Part shown: piece by piece, positions 1 to 5,765 of the stretch
How the letters are laid out: each line of letters opens with the position of its first letter
How positions within the stretch are numbered: position 1 is the first letter of the stretch
Source of the DNA: JAVBKE01 sp031554215
Lineage (GTDB): Bacteria; Bacillota; Bacilli; JARBTR01
Direction: 5' to 3'
Assembly (NCBI GenBank): GCA_031554215.1
Contig: JAVBKF010000183.1
Location: forward strand, 1-7,881
Length of the DNA stretch: 7,881 nucleotides
Translations under genes and position numbers: made by a program
Notes under the pieces: generated by a model
Seen by the model: only the letters and a program-made list of their open reading frames with translations
What the model was told of the DNA's origin: nothing
The model's database searches: none

Positions 1-110
1 GACCTTCTATTCTTCAAAAAATTATAGTAGGCATTTGGATAAATTTGAAGTCTACGAAACAGCCAATTCAGACCGAATTCATCCTTATTTTTCTCAATAA
101 AACGATAAAT
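1..110 (-). CDS. IS3-family transposase OrfB, N-terminal part (runs off window)
   Basis: Read on the minus strand, this frame gives IYRFIEKNKDEFGLNWLF and continues RRLQIYPNAYYNFLKNRR to the window edge. That is the typical start of IS3-family OrfB, just before the DDE integrase core, which would lie outside the window. The protein is the catalytic part of the transposase and is normally made as an OrfAB fusion by -1 frameshifting. There is no ATG at its start; the frame is open from just after a TAG near position 170, and an ATT codon at 110-108 is one possible independent start. The frame is -1 relative to what appears to be the ancestral orfA frame, but not relative to the orfA frame as it now reads (see orfA). 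Confidence 0.8.
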   Translation of the reverse strand, partial: MYRFIEKNKDEFGLNWLFRRLQIYPNAYYNFLKNRR

Positions 111-381
111 ATTTAATCGATTTCTTTCGCAAAGAATGCCGTAAAAATGCAATTTCCTTTTCCTGTTCTGCTAGCTTCCTACGTAGCCTCCTGTTCTCTT
201 CATACGCTTTTACTGTTGGATTATAGCGGCATTCTTCGCGGTGTTGTTGTAGCCAGTAGGTTAGCGTTCCTTGGCCTAATTGATACTCCTGTGTTAGGCT
301 TTTCTTTGTTCTTCCTTCTTCCAAATGAAGTTGGATAATTTTCTCTTTTAACTCTTGTTCGTAATGTCTATGTGTTCTCAT
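94..381 (-). pseudogene. IS3-family transposase OrfA, frameshifted near its 3' end
   Basis: OrfA is the DNA-binding regulatory half of an IS3 transposase. The N-terminal ~50 residues carry a helix-turn-helix (around EYQLGQGTLTYWLQQH), followed by a leucine-zipper-like coiled coil (ENRRLRRKLAEQEKEIAFL). The frame can be extended to an ATG at 390, but AAGG at 394-391 sits directly against that codon and is better spaced for the ATG at 381. The C-terminal tail (HSLRKKSIKYLSFY) does not look like OrfA. In the next frame, from 139 downward, the DNA reads AFFAKEID followed by TAA, which is the usual OrfA ending as I recall it, and orfB is -1 to that frame. This suggests a small deletion near 139-144 that breaks orfA and the programmed OrfA-OrfB fusion. 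A sequencing error would look the same. Confidence 0.75.
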
Positions 382-444
382 TTGTAACATCCTTGATTTT
401 TATTTTACCAATTCTTTATACCAAGGTGTTACAACTCTATTGTA

Positions 445-582
445 TCAGGATACTATAGTGAAAATGGAAGAGCAAAAGAAGATATTGATTATAACCATAG
501 CGATGGTGACAATTGTCATACTTTCCCACATAGACATAAATGGGACTGGACTAACCCTGATTCACCAAAAAGAGGTAAGTAG
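445..582 (+). pseudogene. C-terminal remnant of a polymorphic toxin
   Basis: An open frame without a start codon encodes 45 residues and stops with TAG at 580-582. It contains SGYYSENGRAKEDIDYNHSD followed by PHRHKWDW and a basic tail. This pattern (YY..NGRA..DIDY.H, then P-H-x-H-x-W and a short basic end) is typical of C-terminal toxin domains of Rhs or LXG-type polymorphic toxins in Bacillota. The exact toxin family and its activity cannot be named from so little. The upstream part of the gene is lost at the IS junction; going leftward the frame stays open only to a TGA at 394-396, inside IS sequence. It sits 38 bp before an immunity-like gene, the normal toxin-immunity order. With no start codon or ribosome site, the fragment is not expected to be made as a toxin. 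Confidence 0.6.
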
Positions 583-620
583 TCTGAAATTAAAAAAATC
601 ATGAAGGTGGGTACTAGAAG

Positions 621-1034
621 GTGTGGAAAAAAATTAGCGATGAAATTGACTTAAAGAATTTAATGGATTCATTTGGTAATTTCCATGACAGTTGTCTTAA
701 AGAAATGAGTTTCTCAACAGGTGCTTTTGTGGATACAGATTTATCAATGGCAATGGTAAATAACCCACAAGCAAGGTTTGTTTTTCAGAGACAAAGTGAG
801 AATCCGTCTACCATTGAAATAGTATTTAAAAATGTAACTAGGATTAATATTAGACCTCCTGAAATCAACAATACACCTGAAATATTTTGCGCGAAAATAG
901 TAAAGCATGATGATATATACTATTGGGCGGAAAATGATACTTGGAGCATTGGTGGCGAAAATAGGGATGATTTCACTTGGATATCGGCTACTGAGTTAAG
1001 TTGGAGAGAAAGAGAGGATTTGTTAGGGAAATAA
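621..1034 (+). CDS. Putative immunity protein for a polymorphic toxin (137 aa)
   Basis: This is a soluble, acidic 137-residue protein without signal peptide or membrane segment. It starts at GTG 621, with AAGGTGG at 604-610 as ribosome site and 10 bases of spacing; no in-frame ATG fits better. Residues 18-29 read FGNFHDSCLKEM, a motif I associate with small uncharacterised proteins that follow polymorphic toxin genes in Bacillota. The middle (FVFQRQSENPSTIEIVF) looks like paired beta strands and the end is rich in Trp and acidic residues. Immunity proteins of this kind bind and block the toxin domain made by the gene just upstream. Here that neighbour is only a remnant, so this is probably an orphan immunity gene, perhaps kept as protection against toxins of sibling cells. 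The role rests mainly on position; the protein family is not firmly identified. Confidence 0.6.
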   Translation: MWKKISDEIDLKNLMDSFGNFHDSCLKEMSFSTGAFVDTDLSMAMVNNPQARFVFQRQSENPSTIEIVFKNVTRINIRPPEINNTPEIFCAKIVKHDDIYYWAENDTWSIGGENRDDFTWISATELSWREREDLLGK

Positions 1035-1067
1035 GTTTTTAATTGATGGTTTATTTCGTAATGAAAG

Positions 1068-1106
1068 AAAAGCATACTTTTGTGAAAGTCACTAAGTATG
1101 CTTTTT
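1068..1106 (+). terminator. Rho-independent terminator after the immunity-like gene
   Basis: A 12-bp perfect stem (AAAAGCATACTT at 1068-1079 with AAGTATGCTTTT at 1094-1105) encloses a second small stem GTGA/TCAC (1082-1085 with 1089-1092), and the run of T at 1102-1106 follows. It starts 34 bp after the stop codon. The A-run on the other side means it could also stop minus-strand transcripts. Confidence 0.88.
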
Positions 1107-1288
1107 CGTATTTATATCCGTATAAAACAGCATAGCAAAAAGATGTTTAGAACTAGTCCACACTTAGTTCAAGGTTAAAATCTAGTACAATTTTGCTTAT
1201 ATTGCTGAACGCATCTGTATTAAGAGCTTTTAGAATGAATTCATCAGAAAAAGGAAATGTATTGAGCCACAAGGATAGCGATCAGATT
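1107..1288. other. Intergenic region with no gene seen
   Basis: AT-rich sequence between the terminator of the immunity-like gene and the promoter of the chaperone gene. I find no open frame with a ribosome site and no RNA gene. There is a short weak hairpin (AACTA/TAGTT around 1150-1169), too small to call. Confidence 0.5.
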
Positions 1289-1302
1289 TGTAAACATTCA
1301 CA
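1289..1302 (+). promoter_or_regulatory. Possible FNR/CRP-family operator
   Basis: TGTAAACATTCACA is an imperfect inverted repeat (5 of 7 paired positions) resembling sites of the CRP/FNR regulator family (half site TGTGA, mirror TCACA). Its centre (1295.5) lies at -41.5 relative to the start predicted from the extended -10 at 1325-1330, the usual position for activation by this family, and the promoter has no good -35 box. The half-site spacing is 4 bases rather than the 6 usual for TGTGA-type sites, so this is a weak match. Oxygen control would suit a molybdoenzyme chaperone. Confidence 0.35.
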
Positions 1303-1321
1303 CCATACAGCTTTGAAATTT

Positions 1322-1330
1322 TGCTAGAAT
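1322..1330 (+). promoter_or_regulatory. Extended -10 promoter of the chaperone gene
   Basis: TGCTAGAAT is an extended -10 element (TGn plus TAGAAT, 5 of 6 to TATAAT). No convincing -35 box lies 16-18 bases upstream (ACCATA), as is common for extended -10 or activator-dependent promoters. The start of transcription would be near 1337, 24 bases before the chosen start codon. Confidence 0.45.
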
Positions 1331-1360
1331 AGAAAGAGAGAAGTGGAGGTAATGGACAAG

Positions 1361-1984
1361 ATGAATAAAGAAATCGAATGGCAAGAAACGCTATCAAAGC
1401 AGTTTACTGTTTTCAATGTATTTTTACAATATTATAAAAATGAGATTAAAGATGATGAATGGGATGCTGTTCATGAACTATTTTCTGCCAACATCCATTT
1501 TGGTCAAAATGACCAGTTTAAAGAGGGGCTAGAACGATTAGAAAATATTACAGAGGCGAAACTTGGGAAGAAAGTGACCGAGTTTAATCGCCTGTTTATT
1601 GGTCCTGACCGGCTCTTAGCGCCGCCATATGAGACGGTTTATCGTAGCAATGCCCGAGTGCTGATGCAAGAAGACACCATGATTATCCGGAATTTTTATG
1701 CTGAAGCTGGGCTCGAGGTGGCTAAATTAAATCAAATTCCAGATGATCATATTGTCTTTGAGCTTGAATTTATTTGCTTTTTACTGCACAAACTTTTTAC
1801 AGGGACGGATGAGCAGTCAGTGCAGAAGACGAAGGAACTATATGAGACGTTTTTGTCAACAAGGTTTTCCAAATGGGTTGGCGCCCATTGTGATGATGTC
1901 ACCAAACACAGTCAATCGGATATTTGCACTGGGATGGCCTTGGTACTTGGCTACTTCGTTCTGGAGGTAACGAGTCAATTATAA
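1361..1984 (+). CDS. TorD/DmsD-family molybdoenzyme maturation chaperone
   Basis: A 207-residue, all-helical cytoplasmic protein of the TorD/DmsD family. These chaperones bind the apo form of a molybdopterin oxidoreductase and hold it ready for cofactor insertion. Family marks are FNRLF at residues 75-79, GPDRLLAPPYETVYRS at 81-96 (the conserved GP..L..PPYESVY block) and PDDHIVFELEFI at 127-138 (the PDDH-ExxF block). The length is normal for the family. The frame extends upstream to GTG 1343, but GTGGAGGT (1343-1350) is itself the ribosome site; ATG 1352 is too close to it, so ATG 1361 (11 bases from GGAGG) is preferred. The likely client is the oxidoreductase encoded on the opposite strand at 3577-5637. 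Pairing is inferred from proximity and from the absence of another molybdoenzyme in the window. Confidence 0.9.
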   Translation: MNKEIEWQETLSKQFTVFNVFLQYYKNEIKDDEWDAVHELFSANIHFGQNDQFKEGLERLENITEAKLGKKVTEFNRLFIGPDRLLAPPYETVYRSNARVLMQEDTMIIRNFYAEAGLEVAKLNQIPDDHIVFELEFICFLLHKLFTGTDEQSVQKTKELYETFLSTRFSKWVGAHCDDVTKHSQSDICTGMALVLGYFVLEVTSQL

Positions 1985-2248
1985 AGTGGAGATGTTTATC
2001 TAGCACGACGACAAACCAATAGCTACATGACGAATCACAACGTTAAAATGAGGAGAATAAGCATTAAGTGTGAAACAGTCGGCAATGATGAATGACCTGT
2101 AAATAGCTAAAAATGAGCTGAAAAATGACAACTTCTTTTATTTTTCAAGTTGCTGAAACGACAATTGGCGACAAGCGTTGAATCTTGATTTATTCGATCA
2201 AAATAGCATCTAGAACCCCTGATTCTTATGGGGAAAAGCATATAACAA
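1985..2248. other. Intergenic region with no gene seen
   Basis: Region between the chaperone and pirin genes. It holds a short imperfect tandem repeat (AGCTAAAAATG at 2105-2115, then AGCTGAAAAATG at 2116-2127) and a weak 6-bp hairpin (CAACTT 2129-2134 with AAGTTG 2147-2152) with no T-run behind it on the plus strand. A good-looking ribosome site (GAGGAG near 2050) is followed only by frames of 10-15 codons. No convincing terminator for the chaperone gene is present. Confidence 0.45.
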
Positions 2249-2263
2249 GGATTATCATTATTT
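2249..2263 (+). promoter_or_regulatory. Possible Fur/PerR-like operator before the pirin gene
   Basis: GGATTATCATTATTT matches the 7-1-7 Fur consensus (TGATAAT-N-ATTATCA) at 10 of 14 positions and the PerR version at 9 of 14. It lies directly against the putative -10 box at 2265-2270, where a bound repressor would block RNA polymerase. In an AT-rich genome such matches arise by chance, so this is only suggestive. Confidence 0.25.
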
Positions 2264-2270
2264 GTATGCT
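2263..2270 (+). promoter_or_regulatory. Possible extended -10 promoter for the pirin gene
   Basis: TGTATGCT at 2263-2270 contains TATGCT (4 of 6 to TATAAT) preceded by TG. The -35 region 17 bases upstream (ATAACA) is poor. Transcription would begin near 2277, leaving a leader of about 110 bases that can fold (see 2271-2359). Confidence 0.3.
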
Positions 2271-2359
2271 ACACTAAGTATGTCAGAAAAAGTACTTTGT
2301 TTAGAATTGTACGATTTGCTTTTTCAGACACGACTTCGGTTTGTTCTACAAATTAGTGT
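2271..2359 (+). repeat. Nested inverted repeats in the pirin leader
   Basis: Two inverted repeats are nested: an outer one, ACACTAA (2271-2277) with TTAGTGT (2353-2359), and an inner one, TGTCAGAAAAAG (2281-2292) with CTTTTTCAGACA (2319-2330), perfect except for one A-A mismatch. TAC (2293-2295) and GTA (2309-2311) can continue the inner stem after a bulge. There is no T-run after it, so it is not a simple terminator. It may be a leader structure controlling the pirin gene or the remains of a small inverted-repeat element; I do not recognise a known riboswitch. If transcription starts near 2277, most of the outer left arm is not in the RNA. Confidence 0.5.
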
Positions 2360-2388
2360 CTATTTAAACAGGAAAAGAGTGATGCGAA

Positions 2389-3105
2389 ATGATTCGAAAA
2401 ATAGATCATCAACAGATGGGGAGAAGCACAAGTTTAGGCTGGCTAGATAGCCATTTTCATTTTTCATTTGCTGATTATTACAATCCGCGTAATATGAATT
2501 TTGGCGTTTTGCGAGTGATTAATGATGACTTAATTGCAGCAGGAAATGGGTTTGGAACACATCCACATCGGGACATGGAAATTGTAACGTATATGGTTGA
2601 TGGTGAACTGACACATGCTGATTCAATGGGTAATAAAGAAACAATTGGGCGTGGTGAAGTGCAATACATGAGCGCTGGTACAGGTGTTATGCATAGCGAG
2701 GAAAACTTCGGTAAGGAAACTGCGCGCTTGTTACAAATATGGATTTTGCCAGATCAACATGGACTGGCGCCGAATTATGGTGATCATCGTTTTCAGTGGG
2801 CTGATCGTGTGAATCATTGGCTTCATCTTGTTTCTGGAAAAAGTAGCGATGCACCAGTGCAAATTAGTCAAGATGTAAACATTTACGCAACTGAACTTGA
2901 GCAAGGGGTGGAGGCTACATTTGAAGTTGCACCCGGCAGGCAAGCATACCTGATTAACATCGAAGGTGATACGGTAATAAATGGGCAGGAATCATTAACA
3001 AAACGCGATGCGGTCGAGGCGGTCGAAGAGAATATTTCACTTCGAGCCGAGACGAAGGCACATCTTCTAGTGATTGAAATGGCCAAGGAACCAGTCACTG
3101 CATAA
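2389..3105 (+). CDS. Pirin-family bicupin (YhhW-like)
   Basis: A 238-residue cytoplasmic protein of the pirin family, two cupin barrels with a metal site in the first. The four metal ligands are all present: His58 and His60 (GFGTHPHRDME), His102 and Glu104 (GTGVMHSEEN). The N-terminal block SHFHFSFADYYNPRNMNFG and the GxGEVQYMSAGTGVMHSE stretch are characteristic. The length fits YhhW-type bacterial pirins. YhhW and human pirin show quercetin 2,3-dioxygenase activity in vitro; the natural substrate of this branch is generally unknown, so the enzymatic role is left open. ATG 2389 follows a weak ribosome site (GGAAAAG at 2371-2377), and alignment to the family start supports it. The gene appears to be alone in its unit, ending toward the terminator at 3347-3396; a possible 42-codon frame follows at 3148. 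Confidence 0.9.
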   Translation: MIRKIDHQQMGRSTSLGWLDSHFHFSFADYYNPRNMNFGVLRVINDDLIAAGNGFGTHPHRDMEIVTYMVDGELTHADSMGNKETIGRGEVQYMSAGTGVMHSEENFGKETARLLQIWILPDQHGLAPNYGDHRFQWADRVNHWLHLVSGKSSDAPVQISQDVNIYATELEQGVEATFEVAPGRQAYLINIEGDTVINGQESLTKRDAVEAVEENISLRAETKAHLLVIEMAKEPVTA

Positions 3106-3147
3106 TTGTACGATTACAAGGAAGAGGAATAGACGAGGGGTCGTTGA

Positions 3148-3276
3148 TTGACCTCGACATTTATTGAGGCGTGCGAAATTGTACCTAATATCTTAGTAGT
3201 TGTTGATGATTGTAGAAAAGATGTTGTCAAATCAATTTTCAATGAATCGTTAGCCGGTTCATTTCTCAGGGAATAA
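3148..3276 (+). CDS. Possible small protein, 42 aa (uncertain)
   Basis: A TTG-started frame of 42 codons lies 42 bp after the pirin gene on the same strand. GAGGGG at 3135-3140 gives a fair ribosome site with 7 bases of spacing. The predicted protein has a hydrophobic core (EIVPNILVVVDD) flanked by charged residues and ends SLAGSFLRE. I do not recognise it. A frame of this length can easily occur by chance, so it is listed only as a candidate. The unpaired stretch CGAGGGGTC/GACCTCG (3134-3156) around its start could form a small bulged hairpin. Confidence 0.2.
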   Translation: MTSTFIEACEIVPNILVVVDDCRKDVVKSIFNESLAGSFLRE

Positions 3277-3346
3277 ACCTCATCTCATTCAAGGCCAGTT
3301 GAATCTCACTAGCGGCTGTACTCACAAAAAAAGCAACGATGAAAAG

Positions 3347-3396
3347 AACAAGTCAAAGCTTATCTCGATCAGATGATAAGCCTTGGTTTGTTTTTT
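3347..3396. terminator. Long hairpin terminator between convergent genes
   Basis: An 18-position stem (3347-3364 with 3375-3392) with only one mismatch and two G-T pairs surrounds a 10-base loop; its core is GCTTATC/GATAAGC. On the plus strand the run of T at 3391-3396 follows, giving a terminator for the pirin unit. It starts 14 bases beyond the stop of the small minus-strand frame at 3410, and the A-rich side (3342-3345) gives a shorter T-run on the minus strand, so it may work in both directions. Confidence 0.8.
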
Positions 3397-3409
3397 CATG
3401 AAGGTACAG

Positions 3410-3565
3410 CTATGCCTTAGAATTTATGTAAGCAGACCTCTTGCCTAGAAAAGGCATTCCGCCAGCTATTTCAATATCACGAAAGAGAATGCGAACCACA
3501 ATCAGCCCAGCGGTTATGTTTAACGGTGCAAAGCTTGTTGCGGCTTTACGCAGTAATTTCTTTAA
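3410..3565 (-). pseudogene. Coding-like 51-codon frame after the molybdoenzyme, no usual start codon
   Basis: On the minus strand, 11 bp after the stop of the oxidoreductase gene, a frame opens immediately after a TAG and runs 51 codons to a TAG at 3412-3410. It begins LKKLLRKAATSFAPLNITAG, continues with LIVVRILFRDIEIAGG and ends with a basic tail. Composition and codon choice look like a real protein: basic N-terminus, one amphipathic or hydrophobic segment, G-rich turn, basic end. The first codon is TTA, and the only later start-type codons are an early CTG, an internal GTG and an ATG near the end; no Shine-Dalgarno fits any of them. A TTA that was once TTG or ATG would explain this, so it may be a small gene that lost its start, a 3' gene fragment, or a frame read by coupling from the gene before it. 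I do not recognise the family. The terminator follows 14 bases on. Confidence 0.4.
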
Positions 3566-3576
3566 CTATTTATCGA

Positions 3577-5637
3577 CTATCTTTCCCGCTTACGAATGGC
3601 AACAAAAGCATCGTAATAGGCAATTCCCTGTGACATCGTTGTTTTCTTTCCCATATCAGTGCTGACACTCGGTATCAATTGGTTAATTGTGATTTGGCTG
3701 TTTTTGTGCCACCCTTGATGAAAGAGGAGTACATCCTCTGGAATATCACTTGACACCGCGACATGGACATCAATTTCACCGAGATCATTATAAATTGTAA
3801 CGGTACTACCAGTTGTGAAGTCATTTTCCAAAGCAACTGTTGGATTAATATAGACCAATTCTGCTCGGTCAACATCCGCTAATCCTTCAATGTTTTGGAA
3901 TTGCGAGTTCAAACCAAACTGAGCATGTGTGGTCAGTAGCCAAAATGGGAGCTCTTTACTAGTTCGCTTGCCTTTTGTGAAGGTTGCGAAAGGAGGAAAA
4001 CCGTCAGCTAGTGCCGTATTTGAATAGAATTCAAACTTTTTGCTCTCCGTCTTAAATTGTTTGTCAGCCCAAGCGACTGCTGCCAGTTTAACTTTTTTTG
4101 ATCCGTTTTGGAGTTCGCTCCAATGAACAATGCCAAGTAATCGATAAATGTCTTCATTAAATTCATTTTCAATAAAATCATGCGGTGTACTGGATGCATT
4201 AAATGTACTGAAACCAGGTCTTTTTCGATTTAATGCTTGTGATAATTGTTTGGAAATTTCAAAATCACTTTTAGATTCTTCGTAATTTTCAATCGCTTTT
4301 TCGTTATAACTAATATATTGCTGCCAATAACTTGTCACAATATCTTCCTCTTCAAAAAAAGTTGTCGTCGGTAGGACAATATCAGCACATTCGGCAGTCG
4401 GTGTCATAAACTGATCGACAGTTACGATAAATTCTAGCTTTTCTAGTTCCAGCTTTAATTCCTGTGGTGCCGGGTCCTGCGTTAAAATGTTGCGACAAGC
4501 GATCCAGAGCATTTTGATTGGTGGTTCTGTCTGTGAGTGGAGCGCATGAGTAAATTGATTAATTGGGATCAGCCGGTTTTGGGTTTCTGGGCGTTTCTGG
4601 GCATTGAATAACCAAGTGGACATACTGGCGAAATTGACACCACCACCAGGCTCGCCAATGGCACCAATCATTGCTGCGATAGCTTGAATCGCACGAATGT
4701 TCTGACCGCCATTACTATGTCGTTGTAAACCGAAACCGAGCCAGAAAAAAGACTGCTTACACGCTGCAAGCGTAGCCGCAAGGTCATGCACAACTGCGCT
4801 TGCAACCTCGCATTCTGTACATAACTCATCCAGGTCTAGTGATTCAAGATAATCCTTAAAGATTGGCCAGCCGTGACTATATTTTGTCACAAAATCATGA
4901 TCGTACAGGTTATTGTTTAGTAATACCTTGGCAATGGCCAGCGCCAGTGCACCGTCAGTGCTTGGTGCAATTTGGATGTAGATATCCGCTTTTTTTGCGG
5001 TAATCGTGCGAACCGGGTCAATGACAATGACTTTCGCGCCATTTTCTTGTGCTTTATAAATGTATGGTAATGAGTGGATTGCTGTCCATGCAGGGTTAGC
5101 ACCCCAGAGGATAACGCATTTTGCACGCTCAATCTCAGATGGATCGGAGGCTGTGTTAGCACCAAAGTCATAGTACTGGGCATCGAGTCCAGCAGACCAA
5201 CAAGGGGAACCCACGACACGGGTTGTGGCGCCAATGCTATCAAACAGCGCCTCAGTTGTTAAATGCATGAGCCCCATATTCCCTGAATATTTGTTCAGAC
5301 ACAGTGACAGATTAGAGTGGGTACGGTCGTGCAGCGTAAGGATTTTGTCGCTGATCAAATCAATCGCTTCATCCCACGAAATTCGTTTCCAATTTCCAGA
5401 ACCGCGTGGTATCTGAATCATTGGATGTTTCAAACGATCACGATGATAGACGCTACCTAAATAGCTATACCCCTTAGAGCATAGCTTTCCGTTCGTATAA
5501 GCGTTTGCCGGATCACCTTCGACTTTCTCAATGATACCGTTTCGGCTATACGCAAGCATACTGCAAGCGTCGTAACAATTGCGAGGGCAAACATGCCTCG
5601 TCACCGTATAAGGATGTGTTTGATTCACCACGTACAT
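3577..5637 (-). CDS. Molybdopterin (bis-MGD) oxidoreductase, single-subunit type
   Basis: A 686-residue member of the DMSO reductase superfamily (BisC/YoaE-like). From the ATG at 5637, Cys17, Cys21, Cys25 and Cys53 form the N-terminal [4Fe-4S] motif (C-X3-C-X3-C-X27-C, then SKG). Later marks are SPCWSAG with Cys146, a candidate molybdenum ligand; VILWGANPAWTAIH and VIVIDPVRTITAKKAD, typical cofactor-binding blocks; and a C-terminal dinucleotide-binding domain from about residue 560 (PFWLLTTHAQFGLNSQF). No twin-arginine signal or membrane segment is present, so it should act in the cytoplasm. No iron-sulfur or anchor subunit gene lies beside it, so the electron partner and substrate are unknown. 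AAAGGAA (5650-5644) is 6 bases from ATG 5637; an upstream in-frame GTG at 5643 abuts the ribosome site and is less likely. The TorD-like protein is its probable chaperone. Confidence 0.92.
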   Translation of the reverse strand: MYVVNQTHPYTVTRHVCPRNCYDACSMLAYSRNGIIEKVEGDPANAYTNGKLCSKGYSYLGSVYHRDRLKHPMIQIPRGSGNWKRISWDEAIDLISDKILTLHDRTHSNLSLCLNKYSGNMGLMHLTTEALFDSIGATTRVVGSPCWSAGLDAQYYDFGANTASDPSEIERAKCVILWGANPAWTAIHSLPYIYKAQENGAKVIVIDPVRTITAKKADIYIQIAPSTDGALALAIAKVLLNNNLYDHDFVTKYSHGWPIFKDYLESLDLDELCTECEVASAVVHDLAATLAACKQSFFWLGFGLQRHSNGGQNIRAIQAIAAMIGAIGEPGGGVNFASMSTWLFNAQKRPETQNRLIPINQFTHALHSQTEPPIKMLWIACRNILTQDPAPQELKLELEKLEFIVTVDQFMTPTAECADIVLPTTTFFEEEDIVTSYWQQYISYNEKAIENYEESKSDFEISKQLSQALNRKRPGFSTFNASSTPHDFIENEFNEDIYRLLGIVHWSELQNGSKKVKLAAVAWADKQFKTESKKFEFYSNTALADGFPPFATFTKGKRTSKELPFWLLTTHAQFGLNSQFQNIEGLADVDRAELVYINPTVALENDFTTGSTVTIYNDLGEIDVHVAVSSDIPEDVLLFHQGWHKNSQITINQLIPSVSTDMGKKTTMSQGIAYYDAFVAIRKRER

Positions 5638-5698
5638 CTTCACTTCCTTTTAAAAACCTTCGATTTGTTCATTGCTCAAATTGATATGATTCCATTGT

Positions 5699-5726
5699 AG
5701 CATAGTGATGATTTCTATAAACGCAA
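5699..5726 (-). promoter_or_regulatory. Possible promoter of the oxidoreductase gene
   Basis: On the minus strand TTGCGT (5726-5721) and TATGCT (5704-5699) are 16 bases apart, a moderate SigA-type match. TACAAT (5699-5694) is an alternative -10 with a better hexamer but a poor -35. Either would give a leader of about 45-55 bases before ATG 5637. I see no clear FNR-type dyad next to it. Confidence 0.4.
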
Positions 5727-5765
5727 GAAATATCTCCAGAAGTCCTGATAGTAGCTTGAAGTAGG

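Larger units (their letters stand above)
1..433 (-). mobile_element. IS3-family insertion sequence, orfA end (partial)
   Basis: This is one end of an IS3-family element that runs off the left edge of the window. It carries orfA and the first part of orfB, in that order on the minus strand, as in this family. The outer end is not certain. The sequence TGTAACACCTTGG (minus strand, 433-421) is a plausible terminal repeat because it starts with TG and lies about 40-50 bp before the orfA start, a usual distance. The other end is outside the window, so neither the matching inverted repeat nor a target duplication can be seen. Sequence from about 445 onward reads as a different protein, which places the junction between roughly 433 and 450. 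Confidence 0.8.

Noticed and set aside
147..338. Plus-strand frame within the IS
   Set aside because: Shadow of orfA on the opposite strand; low-complexity Leu/Phe-rich sequence without a ribosome site.
2105..2127. Tandem repeat AGCTAAAAATG / AGCTGAAAAATG
   Set aside because: Only two imperfect units of A-rich sequence; too short for a CRISPR, iteron or origin call.
2262..2450. Plus-strand open frame of 62 codons overlapping the pirin start
   Set aside because: It overlaps the pirin gene out of frame, has no ribosome site and lies in the inverted-repeat leader; its sequence does not look like a protein.
3441..3665. Plus-strand frame of 74 codons opposite the end of the oxidoreductase gene
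   Set aside because: It is antisense to the oxidoreductase end and to the more protein-like minus-strand frame at 3410-3565, and has no ribosome site.
4917..5416. Overlapping frames on both strands within the oxidoreductase gene
   Set aside because: All are out-of-frame shadows of a long gene with strong family motifs.
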